This document shows positions 20,201 through 32,500 of a stretch of DNA of 64,000 nucleotides, piece by piece (position 1 is the stretch's first letter; every line of letters begins with the position of its first letter). The DNA is taken from assembly GCA_946800325.1 (NCBI GenBank), contig CAMPEJ010000003.1:124001-188000 (forward strand), given 5' to 3'. A program made the position numbers and the translations under genes. The stretch is from Luzula sylvatica (taxonomy: Eukaryota; Streptophyta; Magnoliopsida; Poales; Juncaceae). Below the pieces are notes generated by a model that ran no database searches, was not told the DNA's origin, and saw only the letters and a list, made by a program, of their open reading frames with translations.

Positions 20201-23200
20201 AAGATACGGTTCAAATGATCTCAAAATGCGTTATTTGAACTCCCCAAAGCATAAACAGATTGTTTTGAATCGAAAAACAAACTGTCTTACTGTTTGTAAA
20301 TTTTGGTGAAATGTTATGTGGTAAAAGATACGATTCAAATGATCTCAAAATGCGTTATTTGAACTCCCCAAAGCATAAACAAATTGTTTTGAATCGAAAA
20401 ACAAACTTTCTTAGTGTTTGTAAATTTTGGTGAAATGTTATGTGGTAAAAGATACGATTCAAATGATCTCAAAATACGTTATTTGAACTCCCCAAAGCAT
20501 AAACAGATTGTTTTGAATCGAAAAACAAACTTTCTTAGTATTTGTAAATTTTGGTGAAATGTTATGTGGTAAAAGATACGATTCAAATGATCTCAAAATA
20601 CATTATTTGACCTCCCCAAAGCATAAACAGATTGTTTTGAATCGAAAAACAAACTTTCATAGTGTTTGTAAATTTTGGTGAAATGTTATGTAGTAAAAGA
20701 TTCGATTCAAATGATCTCAAAATACGTTATTTGAACTCCCGAAAGCATAAACAAATTGTTTTGAATCGAAAAACAAACTTTCTTAGTGTTTGTAAATTTT
20801 GGTGAAATGTTATGTGGTAAAAGATACGATTCAAATGATCTCAAAATACGTTATTTGAACTCCCCAAAGCATAAACAGACTGTTTTGAATCGAAAAACAA
20901 ACTTTCTTAGTGTTTGTAAATTTTGGTGAAATGTTATGTGGTAAAAGATACGATTCAAATGATCTCAAAATACATTATTTGAACTTCCCAAAGCATAAAC
21001 AGATTGTTTTGAATCGAAAAACAAACTTTCTTAGTGCTTGTAAATTTTGGTGAAAGGTTATGTAGTAAAAGATACGATTCAAATGATCTCAAAATACGTT
21101 ATTTGAACTCCCCAAAGCATAAACACATTGTTTTGAATCGAAAAACAAACTTTATTAGTGTTTGTAAATTTTGGTGAAATGTTATGTTGTAAAAGATACG
21201 ATTCAAATGATCTAACAATACGTTATTTCAACTCCCCAAAGCATAAACAAATTGTTTTGAATCGAAATACAAACTGTCTTAGTGTTTGTAAATTTTGGTG
21301 AAATGTTATGTGGTAAAAGATACGATTCAAATGATCTAAAAATACGTTATTTGAACTCCCCAAAGCATAAACAAATTGTTTTGAATCGAAAAACAAACTG
21401 TCTTAGTGTTTGTAAATTTTGGTGAAATGTTATGTGGTAAAAGATACGATTCAAATGATCTAAAAATACGTTTCTGAACTCCCCAAAGCATAAACAAATT
21501 GTTTTGAATCGAAAAACAAACTTTCTTAGTGTTTGTAAATTTTGGTGAAATGTTATGTGGTAAAAGATACGATTCAAATGATCTCAAAATGCGTTATTTG
21601 AACTCCCCAAAGCATAAACAGATTGTTTTGAATCGAAAAACAAACTGTCTTAGTGTTTGTAAATTTTGGTGAAATGTTATGTGGTAAAAGATACGATTCA
21701 AATGATCTCAAAATACGTTATTTGAACTCCCCAAAGCATAAACAAATTGTTTTGAATCGAAAAACAAACTTTCTTAGTGTTTGTAAATTTTGGTGAAATG
21801 TTATGTGGTAAAAGATACGATTCAAATGATCTCAAAATACGTTATTTGAACTCCCTAAAGCATAAACAAATTGTTTTGAATCGAAAAACAAACTGTCTTA
21901 GTGTTTGTAAATTTTGGTGAAATGTTATGTGGTAAAAGATACGGTTCAAATGATCTCAAAATGCGTTATTTGAACTCCCCAAAGCATAAAGAGATTGTTT
22001 TGAATCGAAAAACAAACTTTCTTAGGGTTTATATATTTTGGTGAAATGTTATGTAGTAAAAGATACGATTCAAATGATCTCAAAATACGTTATTTGAACT
22101 CCCCAAAGCATAAACAGATTGTTTTGAATCGAAAAACAAACTTTCTTAGTGTTTGTAAATTTTGGTGAAATGTTATGTGGTAAAAGATACGATTCAAATG
22201 ATCTAAAAATACGTTATTTGAACTCCCCAAAGCATAAACAAATTGTTTTGAATCGAAAAACAAACTGTCTTAGTGTTTGTAAATTTTGGTGAAATGTTAT
22301 GTGGTAAAAGATACGGTTCAAATGATCTCAAAATGCGTTATTTGAACTCCCCAAAGCATAAACAGATTGTTTTGAATCGAAAAACAAACTGTCTTACTGT
22401 TTGTAAATTTTGGTGAAATGTTATGTGGTAAAAGATACGATTCAAATGATCTCAAAATGCGTTATTTGAACTCCCCAAAGCATAAACAAATTGTTTTGAA
22501 TCGAAAAACAAACTTTCTTAGTGTTTGTAAATTTTGGTGAAATGTTATGTGGTAAAAGATACGATTCAAATGATCTCAAAATACGTTATTTGAACTCCCC
22601 AAAGCATAAACAGATTGTTTTGAATCGAAAAACAAACTTTCTTAGTATTTGTAAATTTTGGTGAAATGTTATGTGGTAAAAGATACGATTCAAATGATCT
22701 CAAAATACATTATTTGAACTCCCCAAAGCATAAACAGATTGTTTTGAATCGAAAAACAAACTTTCATAGTGTTTGTAAATTTTGGTGAAATGTTATGTAG
22801 TAAAAGATTCGATTCAAATGATCTCAAAATACGTTATTTGAACTCCCCAAAGCATAAACAAATTGTTTTGAATCGAAAAACAAACTTTCTTAGTGTTTGT
22901 AAATTTTGGTGAAATGTTATGTGGTAAAAGATACGATTCAAATGATCTCAAAATACGTTATTTGAACTCCCCAAAGCATAAACAGACTGTTTTGAATCGA
23001 AAAACAAACTTTCTTAGTGTTTGTAAATTTTGGTGAAATGTTATGTGGTAAAAGATACGATTCAAATGATCTCAAAATACATTATTTGAACTTCCCAAAG
23101 CATAAACAGATTGTTTTGAATCGAAAAACAAACTTTCTTAGTGCTTGTAAATTTTGGTGAAAGGTTATGTAGTAAAAGATACGATTCAAATGATCTCAAA

Positions 23201-24814
23201 ATACGTTATTTGAACTCCCCAAAGCATAAACACATTGTTTTGAATCGAAAAACAAACTTTATTAGTGTTTGTAAATTTTGGTGAAATGTTATGTTGTAAA
23301 AGATACGATTCAAATGATCTAACAATACGTTATTTCAACTCCCCAAAGCATAAACAAATTGTTTTGAATCGAAAAACAAACTGTCTTAGTGTTTGTAAAT
23401 TTTGGTGAAATGTTATGTGGTAAAAGATACGGTTCAAATGATCTCAAAATGCGTTATTTGAACTCCCCAAAGCATAAACAGATTGTTTTGAATCGAAAAA
23501 CAAACTGTCTTACTGTTTGTAAATTTTGGTGAAATGTTATGTGGTAAAAGATACGATTCAAATGATCTCAAAATGCGTTATTTGAACTCCCCAAAGCATA
23601 AACAAATTGTTTTGAATCGAAAAACAAACTTTCTTAGTGTTTGTAAATTTTGGTGAAATGTTATGTGGTAAAAGATACGATTCAAATGATCTCAAAATAC
23701 GTTATTTGAACTCCCCAAAGCATAAACAGATTGTTTTGAATCGAAAAACAAACTTTCTTAGTATTTGTAAATTTTGGTGAAATGTTATGTGGTAAAAGAT
23801 ACGATTCAAATGATCTCAAAATACATTATTTGAACTCCCCAGAGCATAAACAGATTGTTTTGAATCGAAAAACAAACTTTCATAGTGTTTGTAAATTTTG
23901 GTGAAATGTTATGTAGTAAAAGATTCGATTCAAATGATCTCAAAATACGTTATTTGAACTCCCCAAAGCATAAACAAATTGTTTTGAATCGAAAAACAAA
24001 CTTTCTTAGTGTTTGTAAATTTTGGTGAAATGTTATGTGGTAAAAGATACGATTCAAATGATCTCAAAATACGTTATTTGAACTCCCCAAAGCATAAACA
24101 GACTGTTTTGAATCGAAAAACAAACTTTCTTAGTGTTTGTAAATTTTGGTGAAATGTTATGTGGTAAAAGATACGATTCAAATGATCTCAAAATACATTA
24201 TTTGAACTTCCCAAAGCATAAACAGATTGTTTTGAATCGAAAAACAAACTTTCTTAGTGCTTGTAAATTTTGGTGAAAGGTTATGTAGTAAAAGATACGA
24301 TTCAAATGATCTCAAAATACGTTATTTGAACTCCCCAAAGCATAAACACATTGTTTTGAATCGAAAAACAAACTTTATTAGTGTTTGTAAATTTTGGTGA
24401 AATGTTATGTTGTAAAAGATACGATTCAAATGATCTAACAATACGTTATTTCAACTCCCCAAAGCATAAACAAATTGTTTTGAATCGAAATACAAACTGT
24501 CTTAGTGTTTGTAAATTTTGGTGAAATGTTATGTGGTAAAAGATACGATTCAAATGATCTAAAAATACGTTATTTGAACTCCCCAAAGCATAAACAAATT
24601 GTTTTGAATCGAAAAACAAACTGTCTTAGTGTTTGTAAATTTTGGTGAAATGTTATGTGGTAAAAGATACGATTCAAATGATCTCAAAATACGTTATTTG
24701 AACTCCCCAAAGCATAAACAAATTGTTTTGAATCGAAAAACAAAATTTCTTAGGGTTTATAAATTTTGGTGAAATGTTATGTAGTAAAAGATACGATTCA
24801 AATGATCTCAAAAT
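14223..24814 (+). repeat. 124-bp tandem satellite, direct orientation, block A (about 85 monomers)
   Basis: Head-to-tail monomers of 124 bp, for example the same base at 14278, 14402 and 14526. Taking GTTATTTGAACTCCCC as the start, each unit continues with AAAGCATAAACA-ATTG, TTTTGAATCGAAAAACAAAC, CTTAGTGTTTGTAAATTTTG, GTGAAATGTTATG-GGTAAAA and GATACGATTCAAATGATCTC. Variation is concentrated at a few sites (ACAGATT/ACAAATT, TTTC/TGTC, GATTC/GGTTC, ATACG/ATGCG/ATACA). One monomer near 21470 is a base short. A marker variant (TTAGTGCTTG) recurs at 14831, 18551, 21031, 23138 and 24254, spacings of 30, 20, 17 (minus one base) and 9 monomers, showing block duplication. Short frames here are not genes. 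Confidence 0.97.
24802..24814. repeat. LINE target site duplication, left copy
   Basis: ATGATCTCAAAAT, a stretch of the satellite monomer, is repeated exactly after the poly-A tail at 29579-29591. Satellite phase is resumed after the second copy. Confidence 0.9.
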
Positions 24815-25749
24815 TATGTAACATTGAATGGTTAGAAAAAACGCTGAGTGGATTGGGTTTAATCAAGAAAATTAATTCCATCCGAGGAGCTCATCACATG
24901 AAGGAAGTACACTTGAGAATAGCCAGAGTGAAGTCAGGGAAAAGATATCCAAAATTTATTCAGGTGGAAGATGGGTGCCACTCTCTTAGAATATTTGTAG
25001 TATGTAGTTTCATCAGGCCAATTCTAAAGGAATGGACGCCAATAAATCAGAATAAACCTAAAGAATTCCAAACAGGAGAAACAAAGGAGTGGAAAATTAA
25101 AGAGAAAAAAGATGAAATAGGGGGAAAAGAGGAATTAAGGAAGATGAATAGTAGTACTGAGATAATCTTGTATGATCCAACCATTGAGAATGACTACACA
25201 TTAAAAACAAATTGTGAAAAGGAATTACCTGTTATCATGGAAGATGAGGCAAGTGAGTTCCTGGCAGGCAGCTCATTGAAACAGGCAATTCATCATACAC
25301 CTGAGCCTCAGTCCCCAAATCAACACTCTACACCATCAGTTCAAGCATTAGTATGTGCTTCTGTGGGAAGTGAGGTGCCAAGTCATTCATCCCTTAATTC
25401 AGATATCCTAAGTGAGGGATCTGAGAATCCAACTTTGAGAAGAAGCCTGAGAATAAGAAATAAAAAAGGAGATATAAATGAAGAACTGAATCTGGTACAG
25501 TACAAGGAGACAACTCATGGATTCAGCAAGTCCAATTTTACGAAGAATAAAGAGAAAGATAAGAGAATTATTCAATTAGGACCTCCAAAATCTCATCTGG
25601 AAGAGAATGAGATTTACTTGATGCTGGAGGCAGTGGGCATCCAGATCAATGAGAAGATGAAGGATACTATTCAATCCTTGGTGAACGATCCAGATCATCT
25701 TACTGAAAAGGGAAATGAGGAGGATATAGCGGTTAATAATGAAGACTAA
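24815..25749 (+). pseudogene. LINE ORF1 (gag-like) protein, N-terminus missing
   Basis: The frame enters from satellite DNA without an element-derived start; the first 16 or so codons of the open frame (from 24,766) are satellite. The element part (about 311 codons) begins LCNIEWLEKTLSGLGL and reads IRGAHHMKEVHLRIARV, YPKFIQVEDGCHSLRIFVVC, then a Glu/Lys/Ser-rich tail with LRRSLRIRNKKGD, ending at TAA 25747-25749. In plant LINEs ORF1 encodes an RNA-binding protein of the ribonucleoprotein particle. The N-terminal domain and any CCHC knuckle are not present here. It overlaps the start of ORF2 by 11 bp in another frame. Confidence 0.65.
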
Positions 25750-28700
25750 AAATATAAAAATCATTAGCTGGAATGTAAGAGGATTAAATGCTAAAAAGAA
25801 AAGAGAACAAATTAAGGAGAATATGGCTAGTTTTAAACCAGATATTGTAAGTATTCAAGAATCAAAGTTGGAAAAATACTCTAAATTACTAAATAAAGAA
25901 ATATTAGGAAATTCCCTTAAAGAGTATGCTACCCTAGATGCTAAAGGCACCAGTGGCGGGATTATATTAGCTTGGAATGCCACATTATTTCATTTCATAT
26001 CAGAAGACAAGGGTAATTTTACCATAACTATAAAACTGAAATGCAATTGGGATGGAGAAATTCTTACACTAACAGGAGTCTATGGCCCACAAGAATACAC
26101 AGAAAAGGTAGAATTCTTAGAGGAATTAAAGAAGATAGGGGAAGATGTAGATACTCCATGGTTGATAATGGGAGACTTTAACCTAGTAAAAACCTCACAG
26201 GAAAGGTCAAATTATGAAAATAGGCATTGGAACTCCACCAAAAAATTTTCAGAGTTTATTAATGAAATAAATCTTATAGACATACCTCTGAATGGCAGAG
26301 AATTCACATGGACCAATGGTAGTACTTTTGCTAGGTTGGATAGATTCCTCTTCAATTTAGCTTGGTCCAGAAACTTTCCTAATAACTTGCAGGAAGCATT
26401 GCCTAACACCTCTTCTGATCACTGCCCCATTCAGCTTAACTCCAGAGCAAGCTTCCCTATATTTGACGGATTTAGAATGGAAAATGATTGGTTAAAAAAC
26501 GAAGAGGTCAATCAGATAATAACACAACACTTATCTGCTTCTCAAGAAAAAAACTTCAGGGGCCTGTATAGCAAACTTCAAACCCTAGGGACCAAACTGA
26601 AAAGATGGAGTAACAATAAGAGAAAAAATGAGAAAAAATATGTGAACAATTGCAAAAAAATTCTGGAATGGCTGGATATAAAGCAGGAACAAGGGAATGC
26701 ACATAGCATTGATAAATGGTTAAGAGAGATAATTAAGAAAAGATATTCTGATTTGGTTCAAGAAAATGTAACATATTGGAAACAACGGGCTAAACACAAA
26801 TGGATTAAAGAGGGTGATTGTAATACCAAATTCTTTCATAGATATGCAACAATTAAGAAAAATAAACTTATGATTTCTTCTCTCACAGACCCTCGCAATG
26901 AAAATAGGGTGAATGGACATAAAGAGAAAGCTTTAATATTATTTGATTTCTATAAAACTTTAATGGGGACAGAATCAGTTATAGATGATAAACTGCCATT
27001 TATGCAACTTTCTAGTATCTTTTTTAATGAGAATGTGGATCTAAGAGACTTAGAAAATCCAATTGAAATGTGGGAGTTGGACCAGGTGGTTAAAGTATGG
27101 AAATTAAATAAGACCCCTGGCCCAGATGGTATGAATGGAGAATTTATGAAAAAATATTGGAATTTTTTAAAGGAAGAATTTTTTCATATAATCTCCTCTC
27201 AAGAGGTAAGTGAAGGAATAAATGATTTTGGTATTTCATACATCGCCTTAATACCAAAAAAGGATACTGCAAGTAATCCTAAAGACTACAGACCAATTAG
27301 CTTAGTCTCTTGTGTACAGAAATTAATCTCTAAAACTCTAGCTAATAGACTGAAGAAAGTTATTAATGAACTTATATTACCTAATCAATTAGGGTTTATA
27401 GAATCCAGGGAAATTTCAGAATCATATATCTATGCAAGAGAGGCAGTTAACAATTCAAGGATATCTCAACAACCTCTCTTGTTATTGAAAGCTGATATAT
27501 TTAAAGCTTTCGATACTTTATCTTGGGAATTCATAGATCAAGTATTAGTAGTAAGAGGATTTGGCAGTAAATGGAGGAATTGGGTGAGGTATTGGATTCT
27601 TAGCGGGGCAGCTAAAGTGATTTTGAATGGAGTTCCCGGGAAGAGTATTCATTTAAGGAGAGGGGTTCGACAAGGTGATCCCCTCTCTCCACACATCTTC
27701 ATCTTGGCAATAGATGCATTGGCTAGAGTCATAGAGGCCTCTACCAATTGCAATTTCATAGAAAAGCCATTAAAGGAAGGATCTTTGGCATTATTTTATG
27801 CCGATGACACTATTATAATGATTAAACCTACACCCATTCAGGCAAAAAGGATGAAATTGCTTCTAAATTCCTTTGGAAATAGCTCAGGGTTGAGGGTCAA
27901 TTTTGACAAATCTGAATTTGTAGTTGTGGAAAAGGAGAATATTGATATTAATAGGATTGAGATGGTCCTTGAATGCAAAAATGTGGATCTTCCTATGTCA
28001 TATCTGGGGTTCATTCTAAATGACAGAAAACCAAATAAAGAGGAATACAGGGTTGTGGTTGAAAAAATGAGAAAAAGGTTAGAAGGTTGGCAAGGATCTC
28101 TCTTATCTATAGGAGGAAGACTTGTTTTAATTAATGCAGTGCTATCCTCTATTCCTACCTATTATCTAATGGTATATCAATTTCCAAAATGGGCTATTAA
28201 GGAAATGGACCAGATTAGAAGCCAATTTTTATGGAAGGGTACCGATAATTCAGGATTTTATTTGGCATCCTGGAAAACTGTCTGTAGACCCAAGAAATGG
28301 GGAGGATTAGGTGTCATAAATCTGGAGGTCTTTAATGCGTGTTTATTAATGAAATGGATTTGGAAATTCTACAATAAGAATCAAGGACTGAATTGGCAAA
28401 TATTTGTGAGTAATCTTGCCAATTCAAACATAGAGGGGAAAAAGATCCTAAAGGATTCGTATTTTTGGAAAAATATGAATGATTATTTAGATTTCTTCTG
28501 GAGAAATTCTAAATTTGAGATAGGTGATGGTACCAGAACAAGCTTTTGGTACAATGATTGGGGACATGGACTGTTGTATCAAAAATTTGCCAGGACCTTT
28601 GCTAAAACATATCTGAAATCTGGCACAATCGCATGTTTTAAGGGAGTGGAGAATTTCAGGGACATGTTCCAGGATGAAATGATTGAGGAGGAAGAGGAGG

Positions 28701-29287
28701 AATTTAATAGGCTGAGAGAGCTGTTAATTGAGACCCCTCTAATAGATGATAAAGAAGATAGAGTTATTTGGAAATGGGGAAATTCAAAGTACACATCTAA
28801 AGAAGCATATAATTTTATAATGCAAGGGGTTTATTCTTTCTCGGATCTTAGCATGATTTGGGATATCAAAATCCCCTCAAGAATGCTGGTTTTTCTCTGG
28901 TTGTTTAAGCAAAATAAAGTCCTGACTATTGAGAATTTAAAAAGACGGGGAATTACACTTACAAACAGGTGCTTTCTTTGCTGTAGAGGATGTGAATCGG
29001 TTGAGCACTTCTTGAGTGAATGCCCATTCTTTGAAGCTCACTGGATAGAAGTGGCTGCACAAGTCCCCCAAATTCAAAATCTTTCGAACTCCATAGCTGT
29101 TATGATCTCCAATTTAACCTCACATGCGACCTCGGTTGAAAGCCGCTCCTTGTTTGCCATCTTCTTGTTCGTAGCATGGAGGGAGAGATGCAAACGAGCC
29201 TTTACAGATGAAAGAATGGAAGGGGGTAGGTTTGTGGGAGAGGTCCTCAGAGAATGGAGGCAGATTCAAGCGGTCTCAAGTTTTTGA
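25739..29287 (+). CDS. LINE ORF2: endonuclease-reverse transcriptase, 1182 aa, intact
   Basis: Uninterrupted from ATG 25739 to TGA 29287. It nicks target DNA and copies the element RNA at the nick in the nucleus. The N-terminal APE-like endonuclease (about residues 8-235) shows SWNVRGLN (N12), IQESKL (E41), MGDFN (D146, N148) and SSDHCPI (D227, H228). Reverse transcriptase (about 450-720) shows TPGPDGMNGEF, ALIPKKD, DYRPISL, LLKADIFKAFDTLSWEFI (first catalytic Asp), RRGVRQGDPLSPHIF and LALFYADDT (D689, D690). The C-terminal zf-RVT domain shows C1078-x2-C1081-x8-H1090-x4-C1095. No RNase H domain follows, which places it in the plant L1-type group without one. All visible catalytic residues are present. 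Internal minus-strand frames are shadows. Confidence 0.93.
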   Translation: MKTKNIKIISWNVRGLNAKKKREQIKENMASFKPDIVSIQESKLEKYSKLLNKEILGNSLKEYATLDAKGTSGGIILAWNATLFHFISEDKGNFTITIKLKCNWDGEILTLTGVYGPQEYTEKVEFLEELKKIGEDVDTPWLIMGDFNLVKTSQERSNYENRHWNSTKKFSEFINEINLIDIPLNGREFTWTNGSTFARLDRFLFNLAWSRNFPNNLQEALPNTSSDHCPIQLNSRASFPIFDGFRMENDWLKNEEVNQIITQHLSASQEKNFRGLYSKLQTLGTKLKRWSNNKRKNEKKYVNNCKKILEWLDIKQEQGNAHSIDKWLREIIKKRYSDLVQENVTYWKQRAKHKWIKEGDCNTKFFHRYATIKKNKLMISSLTDPRNENRVNGHKEKALILFDFYKTLMGTESVIDDKLPFMQLSSIFFNENVDLRDLENPIEMWELDQVVKVWKLNKTPGPDGMNGEFMKKYWNFLKEEFFHIISSQEVSEGINDFGISYIALIPKKDTASNPKDYRPISLVSCVQKLISKTLANRLKKVINELILPNQLGFIESREISESYIYAREAVNNSRISQQPLLLLKADIFKAFDTLSWEFIDQVLVVRGFGSKWRNWVRYWILSGAAKVILNGVPGKSIHLRRGVRQGDPLSPHIFILAIDALARVIEASTNCNFIEKPLKEGSLALFYADDTIIMIKPTPIQAKRMKLLLNSFGNSSGLRVNFDKSEFVVVEKENIDINRIEMVLECKNVDLPMSYLGFILNDRKPNKEEYRVVVEKMRKRLEGWQGSLLSIGGRLVLINAVLSSIPTYYLMVYQFPKWAIKEMDQIRSQFLWKGTDNSGFYLASWKTVCRPKKWGGLGVINLEVFNACLLMKWIWKFYNKNQGLNWQIFVSNLANSNIEGKKILKDSYFWKNMNDYLDFFWRNSKFEIGDGTRTSFWYNDWGHGLLYQKFARTFAKTYLKSGTIACFKGVENFRDMFQDEMIEEEEEEFNRLRELLIETPLIDDKEDRVIWKWGNSKYTSKEAYNFIMQGVYSFSDLSMIWDIKIPSRMLVFLWLFKQNKVLTIENLKRRGITLTNRCFLCCRGCESVEHFLSECPFFEAHWIEVAAQVPQIQNLSNSIAVMISNLTSHATSVESRSLFAIFLFVAWRERCKRAFTDERMEGGRFVGEVLREWRQIQAVSSF

Positions 29288-29579
29288 TCGAAGTGAATTG
29301 GGGAAAGCTCAATCAGAGTTAGATTCAGATCTAAAGAAGGAGAGAGGATAAGGGTGAGGAGTCGGTTATAAGAGAAAGATACTGTGGAGTCGAGATTGGG
29401 CCTGTTTTTAGCCCAGGTGATGATTTGGAAAAAAGCATGTATAGTTTTTCTTTTCTTTTCTTTTATCAATTTCAGTTTTCTTTTTGTAAAGAACTTATAG
29501 ACATTCTTATTATTTAAAAAAGCATTTGGATGGGGGACCTTGATCCCTCTCTGAATTTAATCAAAAAAAAAAAAAAAAA
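29288..29579 (+). other. LINE 3' untranslated region and poly-A tail
   Basis: About 275 nt with a TTTTC-rich stretch (29450-29490) and the terminal segment GGGGGACCTTGATCCCTCTC, then TTTAATC and 17 A (29563-29579). The second target duplication overlaps the last A of the tail. Confidence 0.85.
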
Positions 29580-29591
29580 TGATCTCAAAAT
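29579..29591. repeat. LINE target site duplication, right copy
   Basis: ATGATCTCAAAAT, identical to 24802-24814. The A residues before it make the true length 13-15 bp. Confidence 0.9.
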
Positions 29592-32500
29592 ACGTTATTT
29601 GAACTCCCCAAAGCATAAACAGATTGTTTTGAATCGAAAAACAAACTTTCTTAGTGTTTGTAAATTTTGGTGAAATGTTATGTGGTAAAAGATACGATTC
29701 AAATGATCTAAAAATACGTTATTTGAACTCCCCAAAGCATAAACAAATTGTTTTGAATCGAAAAACAAACTGTCTTAGTGTTTGTAAATTTTGGTGAAAT
29801 GTTATGTGGTAAAAGATACGGTTCAAATGATCTCAAAATGCGTTATTTGAACTCCCCAAAGCATAAACAGATTGTTTTGAATCGAAAAACAAACTGTCTT
29901 AGTGTTTGTAAATTTTGGTGAAATGTTATGTGGTAAAAGATACGATTCAAATGATCTCAAAATGCATTATTTGATCTCCCCAAAGCATAAACAGATTGTT
30001 TTGAATCGAAAAACAAACTGTCTTAGTGTTTGTAAATTTTGGTGAAATGTTATGTGGTAAAAGATACGATTCAAATGATCTCAAAATACGTTATTTGAAC
30101 TCCCCAAAGCATAAACAAATTGTTTTGAATCGAAAAACAAACTTTCTTAGTGTTTGTAAATTTTGGTGAAATGTTATGTGGTAAAAGATACGATTCAAAT
30201 GATCTCAAAATACGTTTTTGAACTCCCCAAAGCATAAACAAATTGTTTTGAATCGAAAAACAATCTTTCTTAGTGTTTGTAAATTTTGGTGAAATGTTAT
30301 GTGGTAAAAGATACGATTCAAATGATCTAAAAATACGTTATTTGAACTCCCCAAAGCATAAACAAATTGTTTTGAATCGAAAAACAAACTTTCTTAGTGT
30401 TTGTAAATTTTGGTGAAATGTTATGTGGTAAAAGATACGATTCAAATGATCTCAGAATACATTATTTGAACTCCCCAAAGCATAAACAGATTGTTTTGAA
30501 TCGAAAAACAAACTGTCTTAGTGTTTGTAAATTTTGGTGAAATGTTATGTGGTAAAAGATACGATTCAAATGATCTCAAAATACATTATTTGAACTCCCC
30601 AAAGCATAAACAGATTGTTTTGAATCGAAAAACAAACTTTCTTAGTGTTTGTAAATTTTGGTGAAATGTTATGTGGTAAAAGATACGATTCAAATGATCT
30701 CAAAATACGTTATTTGAACTCCCCAAAGCATAAAGAGATTGTTTTGAATCGAAAAACAAACTTTCTTAGGGTTTATAAATTTTGGTGAAATGTTATGTGG
30801 TAAAAGATACGATTCAAATGATCTCAAAATACGTTATTTGAACTCCCCAAAGCATAAACAGATTGTTTTGAATCGAAAAACAAACTTTCTTAGTGTTTGT
30901 AAATTTTGGTGAAATGTTATGTGGTAAAAGATACGATTCAAATGATCTAACAATACGTTATTTGAACTCCCCAAAGCATAAACAAATTGTTTTGAATCGA
31001 AAAACAAACTGTCTTAGTGTTTGTAAATTTTGGTGAAATGTTATGTGGTAAAAGATACGGTTCAAATGATCTCAAAATGCGTTATTTGAACTCCCCAAAG
31101 CATAAACAGATTGTTTTGAATCGAAAAACAAACTGTCTTAGTGTTTGTAAATTTTGGTGAAATGTTATGTGGTAAAAGATACGATTCAAATGATCTCAAA
31201 ATGCGTTATTTGAACTCCCCAAAGCATAAACAGATTGTTTTGAATCGAAAAACAAACTGTCTTAGTGTTTGTAAATTTTGGTGAAATGTTATGTGGTAAA
31301 AGATACGATTCAAATGATCTCAAAATACGTTATTTGAACTCCCCAAAGCATAAACAAATTGTTTTGAATCGAAAAACAAACTTTCTTAGTGTTTGTAAAT
31401 TTTGGTGAAATGTTATGTGGTAAAAGATACGATTCAAATGATCTTAAAATACGTTATTTGAACTCCCCAAAGCATAAACAAATTGTCTTGAATCGAAAAA
31501 CAAACTTTCTTAGTGTTTGTAAATTTTGGTGAAATGTTATGTGGTAAAAGATATGATTCAAATGATCTCAAAATACGTTTTTGAACTGCCCAAAGCATAA
31601 ACAAATTGTTTTGAATCGAAAAACAAACTTTCTTAGTGTTTGTAAATTTTGGTGAAATGTTATGTGGTAAAAGATACGATTCAAATGATCTAAAAATACG
31701 TTATTTGAACTCCCCAAAGCATAAACAAATTGTTTTGAATCGAAAAACAAACTTTCTTAGTGTTTGTAAATTTTGGTGAAATGTTATGTGGTAAAAGATA
31801 CGATTCAAATGATCTCAAAATACATTATTTGAACTCCCCAAAGCATAAACAGATTGTTTTGAATCGAAAAACAAACTGTCTTAGTGTTTGTAAATTTTGG
31901 TGAAATGTTATGTGGTAAAAGATACGATTCAAATGATCTCAAAATGCGTTATTTGAACTCCCCAAAGCATAAACAAATTGTTTTGAATCGAAAAACAAAC
32001 TTTCTTAGTGTTTGTAAATTTTGGTGAAATGTTATGTGGTAAAAGATACGATTCAAATGATCTCAAAATACGTTATTTGAACTCCCCAAAGCATAAACAG
32101 ATTGTTTTGAATCGAAAAACAAACTTTCTTAGTATTTGTAAATTTTGGTGAAATGTTATGTGGTAAAAGATACGATTCAAATGATCTCAAAATACATTAT
32201 TTGAACTCCCCAAAGCATAAACAGATTGTTTTGAATCGAAAAACAAACTTTCTTAGTGTTTGTAAATTTTGGTGAAATGTTATGTAGTAAAAGATTCGAT
32301 TCAAATGATCTCAAAATACGTTATTTGAACTCCCCAAAGCATAAACAAATTGTTTTGAATCGAAAAACAAACTTTCTTAGTGTTTGTAAATTTTGGTGAA
32401 ATGTTATGTGGTAAAAGATACGATTCAAATGATCTCAAAATACGTTATTTGAACTCCCCAAAGCATAAACAGACTGTTTTGAATCGAAAAACAAACTTTC

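Larger units (their letters stand above)
24815..29579 (+). mobile_element. L1-type LINE inserted in the satellite, 5'-truncated
   Basis: A 4.77-kb non-LTR element with the end of ORF1, a complete ORF2, a 3' untranslated region and a 17-A tail, bracketed by a perfect 13-bp target duplication. The left end lies inside ORF1, the usual result of incomplete target-primed reverse transcription. The intact ORF2 and perfect duplication suggest a young insertion. Its codon use and composition differ sharply from the satellite on both sides. Confidence 0.95.
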
